Part shown: piece after piece, positions 44,272 to 52,576 of the stretch
How the letters are laid out: every line of letters starts with the position of its first letter
How positions within the stretch are numbered: the stretch's first letter is position 1
DNA from: Candidatus Onthoplasma faecipullorum
GTDB taxonomy: Bacteria > Bacillota > Clostridia > Christensenellales > UBA1242
DNA: 64,000 bases
Reading direction: 5' to 3'
Assembly: GCA_019120295.1 (NCBI GenBank)
Contig: DWVI01000002.1
Coordinates: forward strand, 144,869-208,868
Made by a program: the position numbers and the translations under genes
Notes under the pieces: generated by a model
The model's input: only the letters and a program-made list of their open reading frames with translations
Databases searched by the model: none
What the model was told of the DNA's origin: nothing

Positions 44272-44697
44272 TTAATTAAATTCGCGGGCGATTTTGTTTA
44301 CAGTTCCCATATCAACCTTACCATTAAAGTTTGCTTTAAAATGCTTCATAATGCTTGGAATAGACTTATCTTCTAGCGCACCAATAACCGAACGAATTTC
44401 ATCTTCGCTCATCATTTTTGGAAGGTAGATTGAAATGAGATTTTTTTGCATTTCAATATTTTGCGCCTGTTCGCTGTTGCCTGCTTTAATGTAGTTTTCT
44501 TTTTCTTCGTCTAGTTCTTTAATGGTTTTTTGCAAAATTTGAACAAGGTCGGCATCGGTTTGCTCCAACCCTTTTTCTTTTTTCTCAATCTTATTTAGCA
44601 TAGCCTTATTCATAACCACACCATATATTGCACGCGCTTGCGCATTTCTATCTTTCATCGCTTGTATATTCGCCTTTTTAATTTCGTCTATAATCAC
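44272..44697 (-). CDS. YqeY/GatB-domain protein
   Basis: 141-residue YqeY family protein, similar to the tail domain of GatB. The typical helical N-terminal half (KKANIQAMKDRNAQARAIYGVV) and the C-terminal VDMGTVNKIARE are present. AAAGGAG lies before GTG 44697, used as start. Possibly a tRNA-binding adaptor. 41 bp downstream of dnaB on the same strand. Confidence 0.88.
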   Translation of the reverse strand: MIIDEIKKANIQAMKDRNAQARAIYGVVMNKAMLNKIEKKEKGLEQTDADLVQILQKTIKELDEEKENYIKAGNSEQAQNIEMQKNLISIYLPKMMSEDEIRSVIGALEDKSIPSIMKHFKANFNGKVDMGTVNKIAREFN

Positions 44698-44738
44698 TTT
44701 TTTCTCCTTTTATATTTTACTTTAACCTTAAAGTTATT

Positions 44739-46172
44739 TTATTCTTCGCTGAAAATGTCGTCTATTTCTGAATTTTCAACTGGGGTTAACACATCGCCTT
44801 TTTGAATTTTACTTGTGTTTTTAGTGTATAATGTGTCCTTACCTGGTTCGTAGAATTGAGTGAACTCACTCTTCCACTTAATTGGAATTGTGCCACGCAT
44901 ACCATTTCTATGTTTTGCAATAACAAGCGAATAATCTAGCGCATCATCGGTTGAATCTTCTTTTGCGTTTTCGCTTGCGATGTCTGCAATAAACATAACA
45001 ATATCTGCGTCCTGTTCGATTGAACCAGACTCTCTTAAATCACTTAGTTGTGGAGTTTTATCTGCACGTTTTTCGCTTTCACGATTTAATTGAGATAGTA
45101 GCAAAATTGGAACACCTAATTCACGCGCCGCAAGTTTGATTGAACGCGTTAGTTCAGCAACTTCTTGTTGACGATTGCCATCTTTATTTGCACGCTCGCT
45201 TTTCATAAGTTGCAAATAGTCAATAATAACCATATCTAGCCCAGATTGTGCTTTTAATTTTCTACATTTAGACAAAATTTCAGCAGGGGTTATTGTGGTA
45301 GTGTCGTCAACATAAATATTTGCGTCTTCCAAAATTTTCTTTGTTTCAAATAAGGTTGACCAAACGTTATTATCTTTGCTTCCACCTTTAACTGCGTCCA
45401 TTGGAACACGACCAGTAGAACATATAAAACGTTGTGCCACTTGAAGTGCGCTCATCTCAAGGTCAAACATTGCAATAGTTTTCTTGTGCTTAATTGCAGA
45501 ATTTATTGCAAAGTTTACGGCTAACGTGGTTTTACCAATACCAGGGCGAGCCGCAATAATGATAAGTTCGCCAGGTTTAAAGCCGTTTGTGATTTTATCA
45601 AGGGTTGGGAAACCAACTTTAATACCAGTGTTTGCGTTAGGGTCAATTGATATTTTTTCCATTAAATCAATCGCTTCGGCAACCCCTTTTTTAATGTGTT
45701 CAAGGTCGTTTGTCCTACGCGTTTGAGAGATATCAAAAATATACTTTTCGGCACTTTCTAAAACTTCGCTTGCACTGTTATTTTCAAACGCTTCATTGAT
45801 TGTGTTTTGGCACGCTTCTATAATTTGGCGCAAAATACTATCATTTTTAATGATGTCCACATAATACTTATAATTTGCCGCACTTGGAACATATTGCGTT
45901 AAATCGGTGATATATTCAAGTCCGCCAACTTCTTCCAACTCGCCCTTATCACTTAACACTTTGCTAACAGTGATATAGTCAATCGCAACGTCTTTAAAAT
46001 AATTATCTAACATCGCTTGATAAATCTTTTTATGCGCTCCTGAATAAAAATCGTTTGCATTTAGGTTTGGGAACACGTCCGCACACGCATCTTTACTTAA
46101 AAACAAAGAGCCAAGCAAACTTTGCTCTGCTTCCAAATCATTAGGTTGAATTTTTGCCTTTTTGTCAGCCAT
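44739..46172 (-). CDS. dnaB: Replicative DNA helicase DnaB
   Basis: 477-residue hexameric helicase of the replication fork. The N-terminal domain (EAEQSLLGSLF) is followed by the RecA-like motor with Walker A ARPGIGKTTLAVNFA, Walker B IDYLQLM, and the LRESGSIEQDAD arginine-finger region. AAAGGAG precedes the ATG. Housekeeping; starts a run with yqeY and dtd. Confidence 0.96.
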   Translation of the reverse strand: MADKKAKIQPNDLEAEQSLLGSLFLSKDACADVFPNLNANDFYSGAHKKIYQAMLDNYFKDVAIDYITVSKVLSDKGELEEVGGLEYITDLTQYVPSAANYKYYVDIIKNDSILRQIIEACQNTINEAFENNSASEVLESAEKYIFDISQTRRTNDLEHIKKGVAEAIDLMEKISIDPNANTGIKVGFPTLDKITNGFKPGELIIIAARPGIGKTTLAVNFAINSAIKHKKTIAMFDLEMSALQVAQRFICSTGRVPMDAVKGGSKDNNVWSTLFETKKILEDANIYVDDTTTITPAEILSKCRKLKAQSGLDMVIIDYLQLMKSERANKDGNRQQEVAELTRSIKLAARELGVPILLLSQLNRESEKRADKTPQLSDLRESGSIEQDADIVMFIADIASENAKEDSTDDALDYSLVIAKHRNGMRGTIPIKWKSEFTQFYEPGKDTLYTKNTSKIQKGDVLTPVENSEIDDIFSEE

Positions 46173-46268
46173 AACACACTCCTTTCTAAAAGTTTTTAAT
46201 TCCTTACTTTTACACTAATTGATAAAAATTATTTTTTGATTATCTGCATAAATTTTAATTAAACCTTG

Positions 46269-46281
46269 CGCCCCGCGGGCG
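46269..46281. other. GC-rich hairpin downstream of a small membrane gene
   Basis: CGCCC-CGC-GGGCG, unusual for this AT-rich background. No T-run follows on either strand, so it is not a standard terminator. Confidence 0.35.
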
Positions 46282-46292
46282 AATGCGAAAGT

Positions 46293-46553
46293 TTACTTAT
46301 AAACGTCGCGTTTTGGTTCGGTTTCAATTTCAACTTTTTTCTTCTTTTCTCTATAACGAGATATAAGTTCTTCAATGGTTACCGCCACCGCGATTATAGC
46401 CATAAAACAAAGAATTTGCGCCCAATCTGCTGTGATAAGATTTCTAGTTAGATATCCAAACGCAACCATAATAGGAATGCAAATTAGAATAGTAATTCCA
46501 ATTCGCTTACCTACTTTCATAATATTTTTAAAAGTGTCGTTCGTTGGACGCAT
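46293..46553 (-). CDS. Two-helix small membrane protein
   Basis: 86 residues, two transmembrane segments (about 18-34 and 42-60), then a long Lys/Glu-rich cytoplasmic tail (RYREKKKKVEIETEPKR). AAAGGAG is an excellent ribosome binding site. Function unknown. Confidence 0.68.
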   Translation of the reverse strand: MRPTNDTFKNIMKVGKRIGITILICIPIMVAFGYLTRNLITADWAQILCFMAIIAVAVTIEELISRYREKKKKVEIETEPKRDVYK

Positions 46554-46747
46554 ATCTCTCCTTTTTGTTTTTTTAATTGTTAAACGTACAGATATAATTT
46601 TATTTGTCGTTAGTAAAATCTACATATAATTTTAATCTACTAACATTATACCACATTTTGTGGTTATTTGAAAATTGATTTAACACTAAATATTTGTTTT
46701 TACGCATTCGTAAAAGCAGGAAAAAGGTAAAATTTAAAAGATTGTTT

Positions 46748-48562
46748 TTATTCAACAACTGGTTTTCTTGCTTTTGCGCGCAACTGGTGGTCTAAAATTG
46801 CTTTTCTAATACGAATTGACTTTGGCGTTACTTCCACAAGTTCGTCGTCTGCTATAAATTCAAGGGCTTCTTCAAGCGTCATATCTTGAATAGGGGTTAA
46901 TCTTAATGCTTCGTCACTAGAACTTGAACGTGTGTTTGTAAGTTGCTTTTTCTTGCAAACGTTAACAACAATGTCGTCGCCTTTTGGGTTCACTCCAACC
47001 ACTTGACCCATATAAACCTTATCACCTGGGCGGACAAGCAATCTTCCCCTACCTTGTGCGTTGAATAGACCATAAGTTATGGCTTCACCAGTTTCGTAAC
47101 TAATTAGGGAGCCAAAATTTCTTCCTTCAATTTCGCCCTTATATGGTTCATAAGCATCAAACACGCTAGACATAACGCCTTCACCTTTTGTATCGGTTAG
47201 TAACTGAGACTTATAGCCAAATAGTCCACGGCTTGGCACTTTAAACTGCAATCTCATTCTGCTACCCATAGGAGTCATACTAATTAGTTCACCTTTTTTA
47301 ATTCCCATAGATTGCATAACCGTGCCGACGCAGTCTTCTGGAACGTCAATAACCACTTTATCTATTGGTTCGCACTTAACGCCATCAATGTATTTATACA
47401 AAACTCTTGGACGGCTAACTTGGAATTCGTAACCATCTCTACGCATGTTTTCAATAAGAATACTAAGGTGCATTTCACCACGTCCGCGCACTTTGAATTG
47501 GTCTGCTGTGTCGCCATCGCTAACTTGCAAAGATAAATCTTTAACCGCTTCTTTGTACAGTCTTTCTTTTAAATGACGGCTTGTTACAAACTTACCTTCT
47601 TTTCCTGCAAACGGACTATCGTTAACCATAAACGTCATTTCCACACTTGGTTCACTGATTTTCACAAATTCAATTGCAGGCATGTCTGCTGTTTCGTTAA
47701 CAGTGTCACCAATTGTGATATCAGGAATACCTGCAATACAAATAATATCGCCAGCAGTGCCAACTTCAATAGGGTCACGTTTTAAACCATTAAAGTTGAA
47801 AATATTTACCGCTTTACCTGTGTAATGTTTGTTTTCGTCAAAATAATTTTTGATATACAATGTTTGATTTAATTTAACTGTTCCGCTTTCAATTTTTCCA
47901 ACCGCAAGTTTACCTAAATAATCATTTTGCTCGGTTGAAGAAATAAGCATTGAAAAAGGTGCGTCCACATCCATTTTTGGCGGGTCAATGTGATTTATTA
48001 TTGCTTCAAATAGTGGCGACATGTCTGTGCCTGGCACATGATAATCAGTTGTTGCTGTACCAGCGCGTGCGCTCGCGTATATGATTGGGCTATTTAATTG
48101 CTCGTCGGTTGCGTTTAGGTCAAGCATAAGTTCAAGCACTTCGTCACCAACCACGTCTAACCTTGCATCTGGTCTATCAATCTTATTGATAACAATAACC
48201 ACTTTTAAGTTTAGTGCTAGTGCGTGTTCAAGCACAAAACGAGTTTGTGGCATTGGACCTTCGAAAGCGTCTACCACAAGTAACACTCCGTCAACCATTT
48301 TTAACACACGTTCCACTTCGCCACCAAAATCGGCGTGCCCAGGAGTATCCACTATGTTGATTTTTGTGTTTTTATAGTAGGCTGAACAGTTTTTACTTAA
48401 AATTGTAATTCCACGCTCGCGCTCCAATGCGTTTGAGTCCATAACTCTATCCTGCACTTCTTGATTGTCGCGAAAAATACCACCCTGTTTTAAGAGTGCG
48501 TTAACTAAACTTGTTTTACCATGGTCAACGTGAGCAATAATTGCAATGTTTCTTATATCCAT
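46748..48562 (-). CDS. typA: Translational GTPase TypA/BipA
   Basis: 604-residue ribosome-associated GTPase. G1 is AHVDHGKTS, the switch region has RERGITI, G3 is DTPGHADF and G4 is NKID. EF-G-like domains III and V and the TypA-specific C-terminal domain follow (ending RARKPVVE). It acts in ribosome assembly under stress. AAAGGA precedes the ATG. Divergent from the HU gene. Confidence 0.96.
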   Translation of the reverse strand: MDIRNIAIIAHVDHGKTSLVNALLKQGGIFRDNQEVQDRVMDSNALERERGITILSKNCSAYYKNTKINIVDTPGHADFGGEVERVLKMVDGVLLVVDAFEGPMPQTRFVLEHALALNLKVVIVINKIDRPDARLDVVGDEVLELMLDLNATDEQLNSPIIYASARAGTATTDYHVPGTDMSPLFEAIINHIDPPKMDVDAPFSMLISSTEQNDYLGKLAVGKIESGTVKLNQTLYIKNYFDENKHYTGKAVNIFNFNGLKRDPIEVGTAGDIICIAGIPDITIGDTVNETADMPAIEFVKISEPSVEMTFMVNDSPFAGKEGKFVTSRHLKERLYKEAVKDLSLQVSDGDTADQFKVRGRGEMHLSILIENMRRDGYEFQVSRPRVLYKYIDGVKCEPIDKVVIDVPEDCVGTVMQSMGIKKGELISMTPMGSRMRLQFKVPSRGLFGYKSQLLTDTKGEGVMSSVFDAYEPYKGEIEGRNFGSLISYETGEAITYGLFNAQGRGRLLVRPGDKVYMGQVVGVNPKGDDIVVNVCKKKQLTNTRSSSSDEALRLTPIQDMTLEEALEFIADDELVEVTPKSIRIRKAILDHQLRAKARKPVVE

Positions 48563-48980
48563 AATTCTATCCTTTTAAATTAGTAAATTCATATTTAAGT
48601 TGGCTAGTAAATTTAATTAAAAAAGAACTATCGCTTAAAAATACATATTATTTTAACACAACCGCTTTATTTTTGCAATAATTTAACCTTAAATTCATTA
48701 TATATTAGTTATATAAACATATAATTTGCATAATAAAGTTGTTAAATTACACATTAAAGTGTTCTTTACGTAACAAATTAGTAATTTTAGAAAATTGTTT
48801 GTAGTCTAAATCAAAATCTATCAAAATTAAAAAATAATAAGACCTTTTTTAATTTTAAAAATTTTTCTAAACACCTTAAATTTAGTTGATTTTTTAAGTT
48901 TTATTTGCTAGCATTTTTACAGTTAATGGTTGAATTGTGTATTTCACAAAAAACCAAAACTAATAAAAAAGGAGATTTTT
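48563..48980. other. Divergent intergenic region typA / HU
   Basis: 418 nt; it holds the HU promoter at 48886-48914 and the HU ribosome binding site. The rest is AT-rich with no frame or RNA that I can identify. Confidence 0.45.
48886..48914 (+). promoter_or_regulatory. Promoter of the HU gene
   Basis: -35 TTGATT (48886-48891), 17-bp spacer, extended -10 TGC-TAGCAT (48909-48914). Confidence 0.6.
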
Positions 48981-49265
48981 ATGAACACAATTAGCACAGG
49001 CGAATTCGTAAAACAAGTGGCTGAAGCAACAGGTTTCACTCAAACTCAAGTTAAAGCTGTTTTAAATGCCGCTGGCGAACAATTAAAAGCAAATCTTAAA
49101 CAAGGAAATGAAATGCACTTCATGGGTTACATGAATTTTGGCATTAAATCTAACAAAGCAGGCGTTAGATTAAACCCATTCACAGGTGAAAAAATTAAAG
49201 TTGCTGCTTGCAAAGTTCCAACAGTTAAACTTAGCGCAACTTTCAAAAATTTATTAAAGAAATAA
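48981..49265 (+). CDS. HU-family DNA-binding protein
   Basis: 94-residue nucleoid protein. The helical N-terminus (TGEFVKQVAEATGFTQTQVKAVLN) and the DNA-inserting arm with the NPFTGEKI signature match HU/IHF. The end is Lys-rich (FKNLLKK). ATG 48981 is used, with AAAAGGAG upstream; an earlier in-frame ATG at 48930 precedes that site. Cysteine in the core (AACKVP) is uncommon for HU. Confidence 0.92.
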   Translation: MNTISTGEFVKQVAEATGFTQTQVKAVLNAAGEQLKANLKQGNEMHFMGYMNFGIKSNKAGVRLNPFTGEKIKVAACKVPTVKLSATFKNLLKK

Positions 49266-49349
49266 GATTTTATCAAAAATATTAAAATTTTAACTTTAAT
49301 AAAAATCATAACAAGTAACCAAATTGTTATATAGTTTTTGGTTGCACAC

Positions 49350-49380
49350 AAAAACTGCACACTCCGTGCAGTTTTTTGTT
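49350..49380 (+). terminator. Terminator of the HU gene
   Basis: 11-bp stem AAAAACTGCAC / GTGCAGTTTTT with loop ACTCC and T-run. Confidence 0.88.
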
Positions 49381-49457
49381 TTAGCAAACATAAAAACTCT
49401 CTTTCAATAAGTTTTCAATTCATATCAAAAAAAAACAGAAAAGATATTTATATCTTC

Positions 49458-49486
49458 TTGACAAATCTCCCCTGCTTTGATACAAT
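49458..49486 (+). promoter_or_regulatory. Strong promoter leading into the tRNA/repeat island
   Basis: TTGACA (49458-49463), 17-bp spacer, TACAAT (49481-49486). No gene with a ribosome binding site follows, and no ATG sits at the leaderless distance. The next features are the tRNA-Leu relic and tRNA-Leu 400 nt downstream. Confidence 0.65.
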
Positions 49487-49559
49487 AATCAAGCACATTT
49501 CATAAATATGCTGTTAAAAATTTAATTGACATGTTTTTATATAACCCAATTAGTAATAC

Positions 49560-49620
49560 GTTGATAACTAAGTGCAACCGAAAATAAACATATAACTCAA
49601 TATATGCTGATATGGCGAAA
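49560..49620 (+). repeat. Upstream copy of the tRNA-Leu promoter and 5' end
   Basis: Aligns without gaps to 49839-49899 (offset 279) with about 12 differences in 61 nt. The copied segment covers the flank and the first 15 nt of the tRNA. Confidence 0.7.
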
Positions 49621-49677
49621 CTTCACCCCATTTCGAGTTATGTAACTCTTATGGGGACCCCCGATTGGCAGACGCGC
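49606..49677 (+). pseudogene. Degenerate tRNA-Leu copy split by a hairpin element
   Basis: 49606-49620 resembles the tRNA-Leu 5' end (GCTGATATGGCGAAA versus GCGGATATGGCGGAA). After about 43 inserted nt, 49664-49677 (ATTGGCAGACGCGC) matches the rest of the D-arm exactly. The anticodon arm and 3' half are missing, so it cannot work as a tRNA. Confidence 0.7.
49626..49665 (+). repeat. Hairpin repeat A, inside the tRNA relic
   Basis: Outer stem CCCCAT / ATGGGG, TTC and TT internal loops, inner stem GAGTTA / TAACTC, then GACCCCCGAT. Same design as repeats B to D. Confidence 0.7.
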
Positions 49678-49755
49678 GCGTCACAATCTGCGCTTTATCT
49701 CATTTGCAATCGCGATGCTTATGCAAATTTCAATTTTTACTTGATTGCTCCTTTT

Positions 49756-49789
49756 CCCCACTTCGACTTTGTCTTGCGGGGACCCCGAT
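49756..49789 (+). repeat. Hairpin repeat B
   Basis: 34 nt beginning CCCCACTTCGAC and ending GCGGGGACCCCGAT. Differs from repeat C at two positions. Inner stem GAC / GTC. Confidence 0.75.
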
Positions 49790-49793
49790 TTTG

Positions 49794-49827
49794 CCCCACT
49801 TCGACCTTGTCTTGTGGGGACCCCGAT
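49794..49827 (+). repeat. Hairpin repeat C
   Basis: 34 nt, 38 bp downstream of B. Outer stem CCCCAC / GTGGGG, inner stem GAC / GTC, tail GACCCCGAT. Confidence 0.75.
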
Positions 49828-49884
49828 AGTCTGCGCTTGTTGGTGACAAGGTGCAAGCAAAAACAAACTCATAACTTAATATAT

Positions 49885-49969
49885 GCGGATATGGCGGAAT
49901 TGGCAGACGCGCAAGACTAAGGATCTTGTGGGTAACACCTTGCAGGTTCAAGTCCTGTTATCCGCACCA
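49885..49969 (+). tRNA. tRNA-Leu, anticodon AAG, CCA encoded
   Basis: Class II tRNA of 85 nt. Acceptor stem GCGGATA / TATCCGC, D-arm with GGCAGACGC, anticodon stem CAAGA / TCTTG closing the loop CTAAGGA (anticodon AAG), a long variable arm, a T-arm with GGTTCAAGTCC, discriminator A and encoded CCA. Reads CUU, and CUC/CUA if A34 becomes inosine. A34 in tRNA-Leu is rare in bacteria. Confidence 0.95.
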
Positions 49970-49970
49970 T

Positions 49971-50047
49971 AAAAAATGACATGCCTTTTGGGCACTGCGA
50001 TTATATTTATATTCGCAAAAGTGCCACTTACAGGCGGTCATTTTTTT
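49971..50047 (+). terminator. Long nested hairpin after tRNA-Leu
   Basis: Outer stem AAAAAATGAC / GTCATTTTTT (49971-49980, 50037-50046), then GCC / GGC, GGCACT / AGTGCC and GCGA / TCGC nested inside. It ends in a T-run and should terminate tRNA-Leu, but it is far longer than needed. Confidence 0.65.
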
Positions 50048-50049
50048 AT

Positions 50050-50086
50050 CCCACTTCGCACCTATGGCACTTGTGGGAGCCCTAAT
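50050..50086 (+). repeat. Hairpin repeat D
   Basis: CCCACTTCGC...CTTGTGGGAGCCCTAAT, outer stem CCCAC / GTGGG with a different inner part. Member of the same family as A to C. Confidence 0.6.
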
Positions 50087-50100
50087 ATTTTGCGCCGTTT

Positions 50101-50154
50101 CCCTACTTCGCCATTCGGTATGCACAAAATGCCGAGTGTTTAAGTTGTGGCGAT
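50101..50154 (+). repeat. Possible diverged hairpin repeat E
   Basis: Starts CCCTACTTCGCC and ends TTGTGGCGAT; the inner stem is CATTCGG / CCGAGTG with one G-U pair. The outer stem has decayed. Confidence 0.4.
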
Positions 50155-50234
50155 TTTTTAATTAAACAAGCATATGAAAAAAAATATTAGTGTGTTTACT
50201 AAAAATTTTATTTAAAACAACTCAAATAATGAAA

Positions 50235-50262
50235 TTATATGATATACTCATTATGATATAAT
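50235..50262 (+). promoter_or_regulatory. Promoter of the acetyltransferase gene
   Basis: -35 TTATAT (50235-50240, weak), 16-bp spacer, extended -10 TGA-TATAAT (50257-50262). Confidence 0.5.
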
Positions 50263-50302
50263 GTAATAACTTTATAAAAGTATAATAAGGGAGAAAACTA
50301 AC

Positions 50303-50857
50303 ATGGAAAAAGTTAGCGAACAATATGAACGCATGAAAGCAGGAAAATCATACCATTTTGATGATTTCCTTTATGAAAAACAAAAAGAATGCGCAAAATC
50401 ACTTTCAAAAATAAATGCACTACCATTTGGAAATAAAAAAAGAGAAAAATTGCTTAAAAAACTTTTTGCAAATTTGGGAGATAAAAGCGTAATCAAAGAA
50501 GGATTGAGATGTAATTTTGGCTTTAACATTTCAATTGGCGAAAATTGTTATTTCAATTATAACGTAACAATTTTAGATAGTTTTGCAGTTGAAATAGGCA
50601 ACAATGTTTTTATTGCACCTAATGCGGTAATTTCAGCGGTAACTCATCCATTAGAAGCAGAAAATAGACACTGCATTAAAGGCGAAAAAATAATTATTGA
50701 AGACGATGTTTGGATTGGCGCTGGTGCTATTATTCTTCCTGGTGTTAAAATTGGAAAAGGCGCAGTTATAGGTGCCGGTGCTGTTGTAACAAAAGATATA
50801 GCACCAAAAACTGTTGCAGTGGGAATACCTGCAAAAGAAATTAAAAAAATACAATAA
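50303..50857 (+). CDS. Maltose/galactoside O-acetyltransferase-like protein
   Basis: 184-residue left-handed beta-helix acetyltransferase. The N-terminal helical cap ([17 protein letters not shown]) and the hexapeptide repeats (about 70-175, [38 protein letters not shown] region) are clear. The catalytic His lies in VTHPLE. It acetylates a sugar or maltose-type acceptor with acetyl-CoA. AAGGGAG precedes ATG 50303. Confidence 0.88.
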   Translation: MEKVSEQYERMKAGKSYHFDDFLYEKQKECAKSLSKINALPFGNKKREKLLKKLFANLGDKSVIKEGLRCNFGFNISIGENCYFNYNVTILDSFAVEIGNNVFIAPNAVISAVTHPLEAENRHCIKGEKIIIEDDVWIGAGAIILPGVKIGKGAVIGAGAVVTKDIAPKTVAVGIPAKEIKKIQ

Positions 50858-50879
50858 TTACTCTTTCACAACATATTTT

Positions 50880-50914
50880 AAACATAGATATTTTTTTCGT
50901 GCTATGTTTTTTAC
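50880..50914 (+). terminator. Possible terminator of the acetyltransferase gene
   Basis: Stem AAACATAG / CTATGTTT with a 14-nt loop followed by T. Weak. Confidence 0.45.
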
Positions 50915-50989
50915 TTTTATTTCTTATATAAATTTGACGATATAATTTTTTATGTTAGACTGAAAAAGTAAAGGAGAAACAATCAAATT

Positions 50990-51208
50990 ATGGTGAATAA
51001 AAATAAAAGTTTATTTATTGCACAATGCGTGCTATTGGTTATTATATTTTTATCTTGCTTTGAATTTATATTTAATGGTTTTCATTTATTTTAATTGTTA
51101 AATCAAGACGTGTCTTTTTCAATCAAAGTATACATAAATTCAATAAAATCTATTCCAATCGTTTTAAGTGTGGCACTTTTTGTTATAGTCATAATTTCTG
51201 ATTTATAG
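50990..51208 (+). pseudogene. Small two-helix membrane protein with in-frame stop
   Basis: ATG 50990 opens 34 codons (ending FNGFHLF) with one hydrophobic helix. TAA at 51092 interrupts, but the same frame continues 37 codons to TAG 51206 with a second hydrophobic helix (SIPIVLSVALFVIVIIS). AAAGGAG lies 13 nt before the ATG. Either a recently broken gene, a sequencing error, or a 34-residue protein followed by chance sequence. Confidence 0.4.
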
Positions 51209-51225
51209 TTTTGAATTTAAAAGCG

Positions 51226-52488
51226 CTATTTTATTTTAATACCCATTATTGTTTCACCAGTTTTGTTCATTGCAGAAAATTGGAGAGTGCGGGCGTCTTG
51301 GTAATTATCATACCCTTCCACCATCACGCCATAATAAATATCATTTTTAAATTTAAATTCTATATATTGGCGAGATTTTTTTAAGTTTTTATTTAGTTTT
51401 ATATTGATTTCTTTACTTTCATTTGTCTTTTTGCTTGTTTTCCTACTAAAATGCACAATATTATACACGCCGTCCACATCATTACTTGACATATGTAATT
51501 TATCATGCGCGTAGCGATTAGGCATAACTACTGGCCAACCTAGACTATTAAAATACATTTTTCTAACATTTAAATAATGTTTATCCGGCTTACAATTTAA
51601 ACGTGTGTGGTGAATAAAATAGTAATTATCTCCGTCCACCAAAACGCTATTATGCCCAGGGGCTGTGTATGTATCTTTTTGGTGTGAAAAATGGTAACTT
51701 GCAATCACCATACCGCCTAAATTGTCCCAATCTTCATCCGTCATTAGTCTACCATTAGGGTCTAAATATGGACCACATATATTTTTTGACCTTGCCACGC
51801 GCACATTGTAACTATCAACCAAACTTCCAAACGATAAAAATAAATAATAGTATTTGGTGAGTTTATTATATATCACATACGGACCTTCTATTGGTGCCAT
51901 TTTACCACCTGCAATGTGTTTGCCAAAATCGTTTTGTTTTTTTGATAGTCCGCTATCTTTATCTAACTCTTTTATATAAATTCCACCAAAAAAACTACCA
52001 TAAGTTAACCACAACCTATTTTTTGCATCAAATTTAACGCATGGGTCAATGGCGTTTGGCAAATTTATATTTCCACCGCCCTTAGATTTAACAACACAAC
52101 CAACTTGCACGTAGTCACCAAATAAATTTTTGGACTTACATAAACCTATATAACTTTGCGTGCTACCAAAAGACGAAATGGAATAATAAAGATAATAAAA
52201 CGGCCCTATCTTTATCATATCCGGCGCCCAAAACGGCGAACCTTCACGCCTACTATTTGGAACACCAACGCCACAATATTCAATGCCTTCACGCAATGTG
52301 TTTTTTATAGTTTTGGAGTTAAAACAACTTTTATTTTCGTCCACCCAATGAATTAAATCATCGGACGCCCTAAACTGATAAAAACCATGTGTTGAAATTG
52401 TGTAATACTTGTTGTTAGTTTTTATAATCGATGGGTCATGCACACCAAATTCTCCTAAGCTAGTCGAATAATCTTTAAATAATTTCAT
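51226..52488 (-). CDS. GH43 family glycosidase, arabinanase-like, cytoplasmic
   Basis: 420-residue five-bladed propeller glycosidase. The three GH43 acids appear as Asp18 (VHDPSII), Asp148 (NAIDPC) and Glu201 (IEGPYVIY). FWAPDM is also typical. The sequence fits endo-1,5-alpha-L-arabinanases, with a C-terminal beta domain (about 340-420). No signal peptide, so it likely acts on imported arabino-oligosaccharides. GGAGAG precedes ATG. Upstream on the same strand is a membrane-anchored surface protein. Confidence 0.85.
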   Translation of the reverse strand: MKLFKDYSTSLGEFGVHDPSIIKTNNKYYTISTHGFYQFRASDDLIHWVDENKSCFNSKTIKNTLREGIEYCGVGVPNSRREGSPFWAPDMIKIGPFYYLYYSISSFGSTQSYIGLCKSKNLFGDYVQVGCVVKSKGGGNINLPNAIDPCVKFDAKNRLWLTYGSFFGGIYIKELDKDSGLSKKQNDFGKHIAGGKMAPIEGPYVIYNKLTKYYYLFLSFGSLVDSYNVRVARSKNICGPYLDPNGRLMTDEDWDNLGGMVIASYHFSHQKDTYTAPGHNSVLVDGDNYYFIHHTRLNCKPDKHYLNVRKMYFNSLGWPVVMPNRYAHDKLHMSSNDVDGVYNIVHFSRKTSKKTNESKEINIKLNKNLKKSRQYIEFKFKNDIYYGVMVEGYDNYQDARTLQFSAMNKTGETIMGIKIK

Positions 52489-52576
52489 AATCTCTCCAAA
52501 ATTATTATAAATAAACGGAATTTAAATGTAAATTAGTTTAAAGATTAATTGAAAAATTTTATTTAATATTACACAT

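Noticed and set aside
46269..46281. Terminator of the small membrane protein gene
   Set aside because: GC-rich stem but no T-run on either strand.
49612..49920. A 102-codon open frame across the tRNA-Leu region
   Set aside because: It runs through the tRNA relic, hairpin repeats and into tRNA-Leu, with no ribosome binding site; composition follows the repeats.
49626..50086. CRISPR-like array
   Set aside because: Repeat units are self-complementary and unevenly spaced, spacers are not of constant length, and no cas genes are present.
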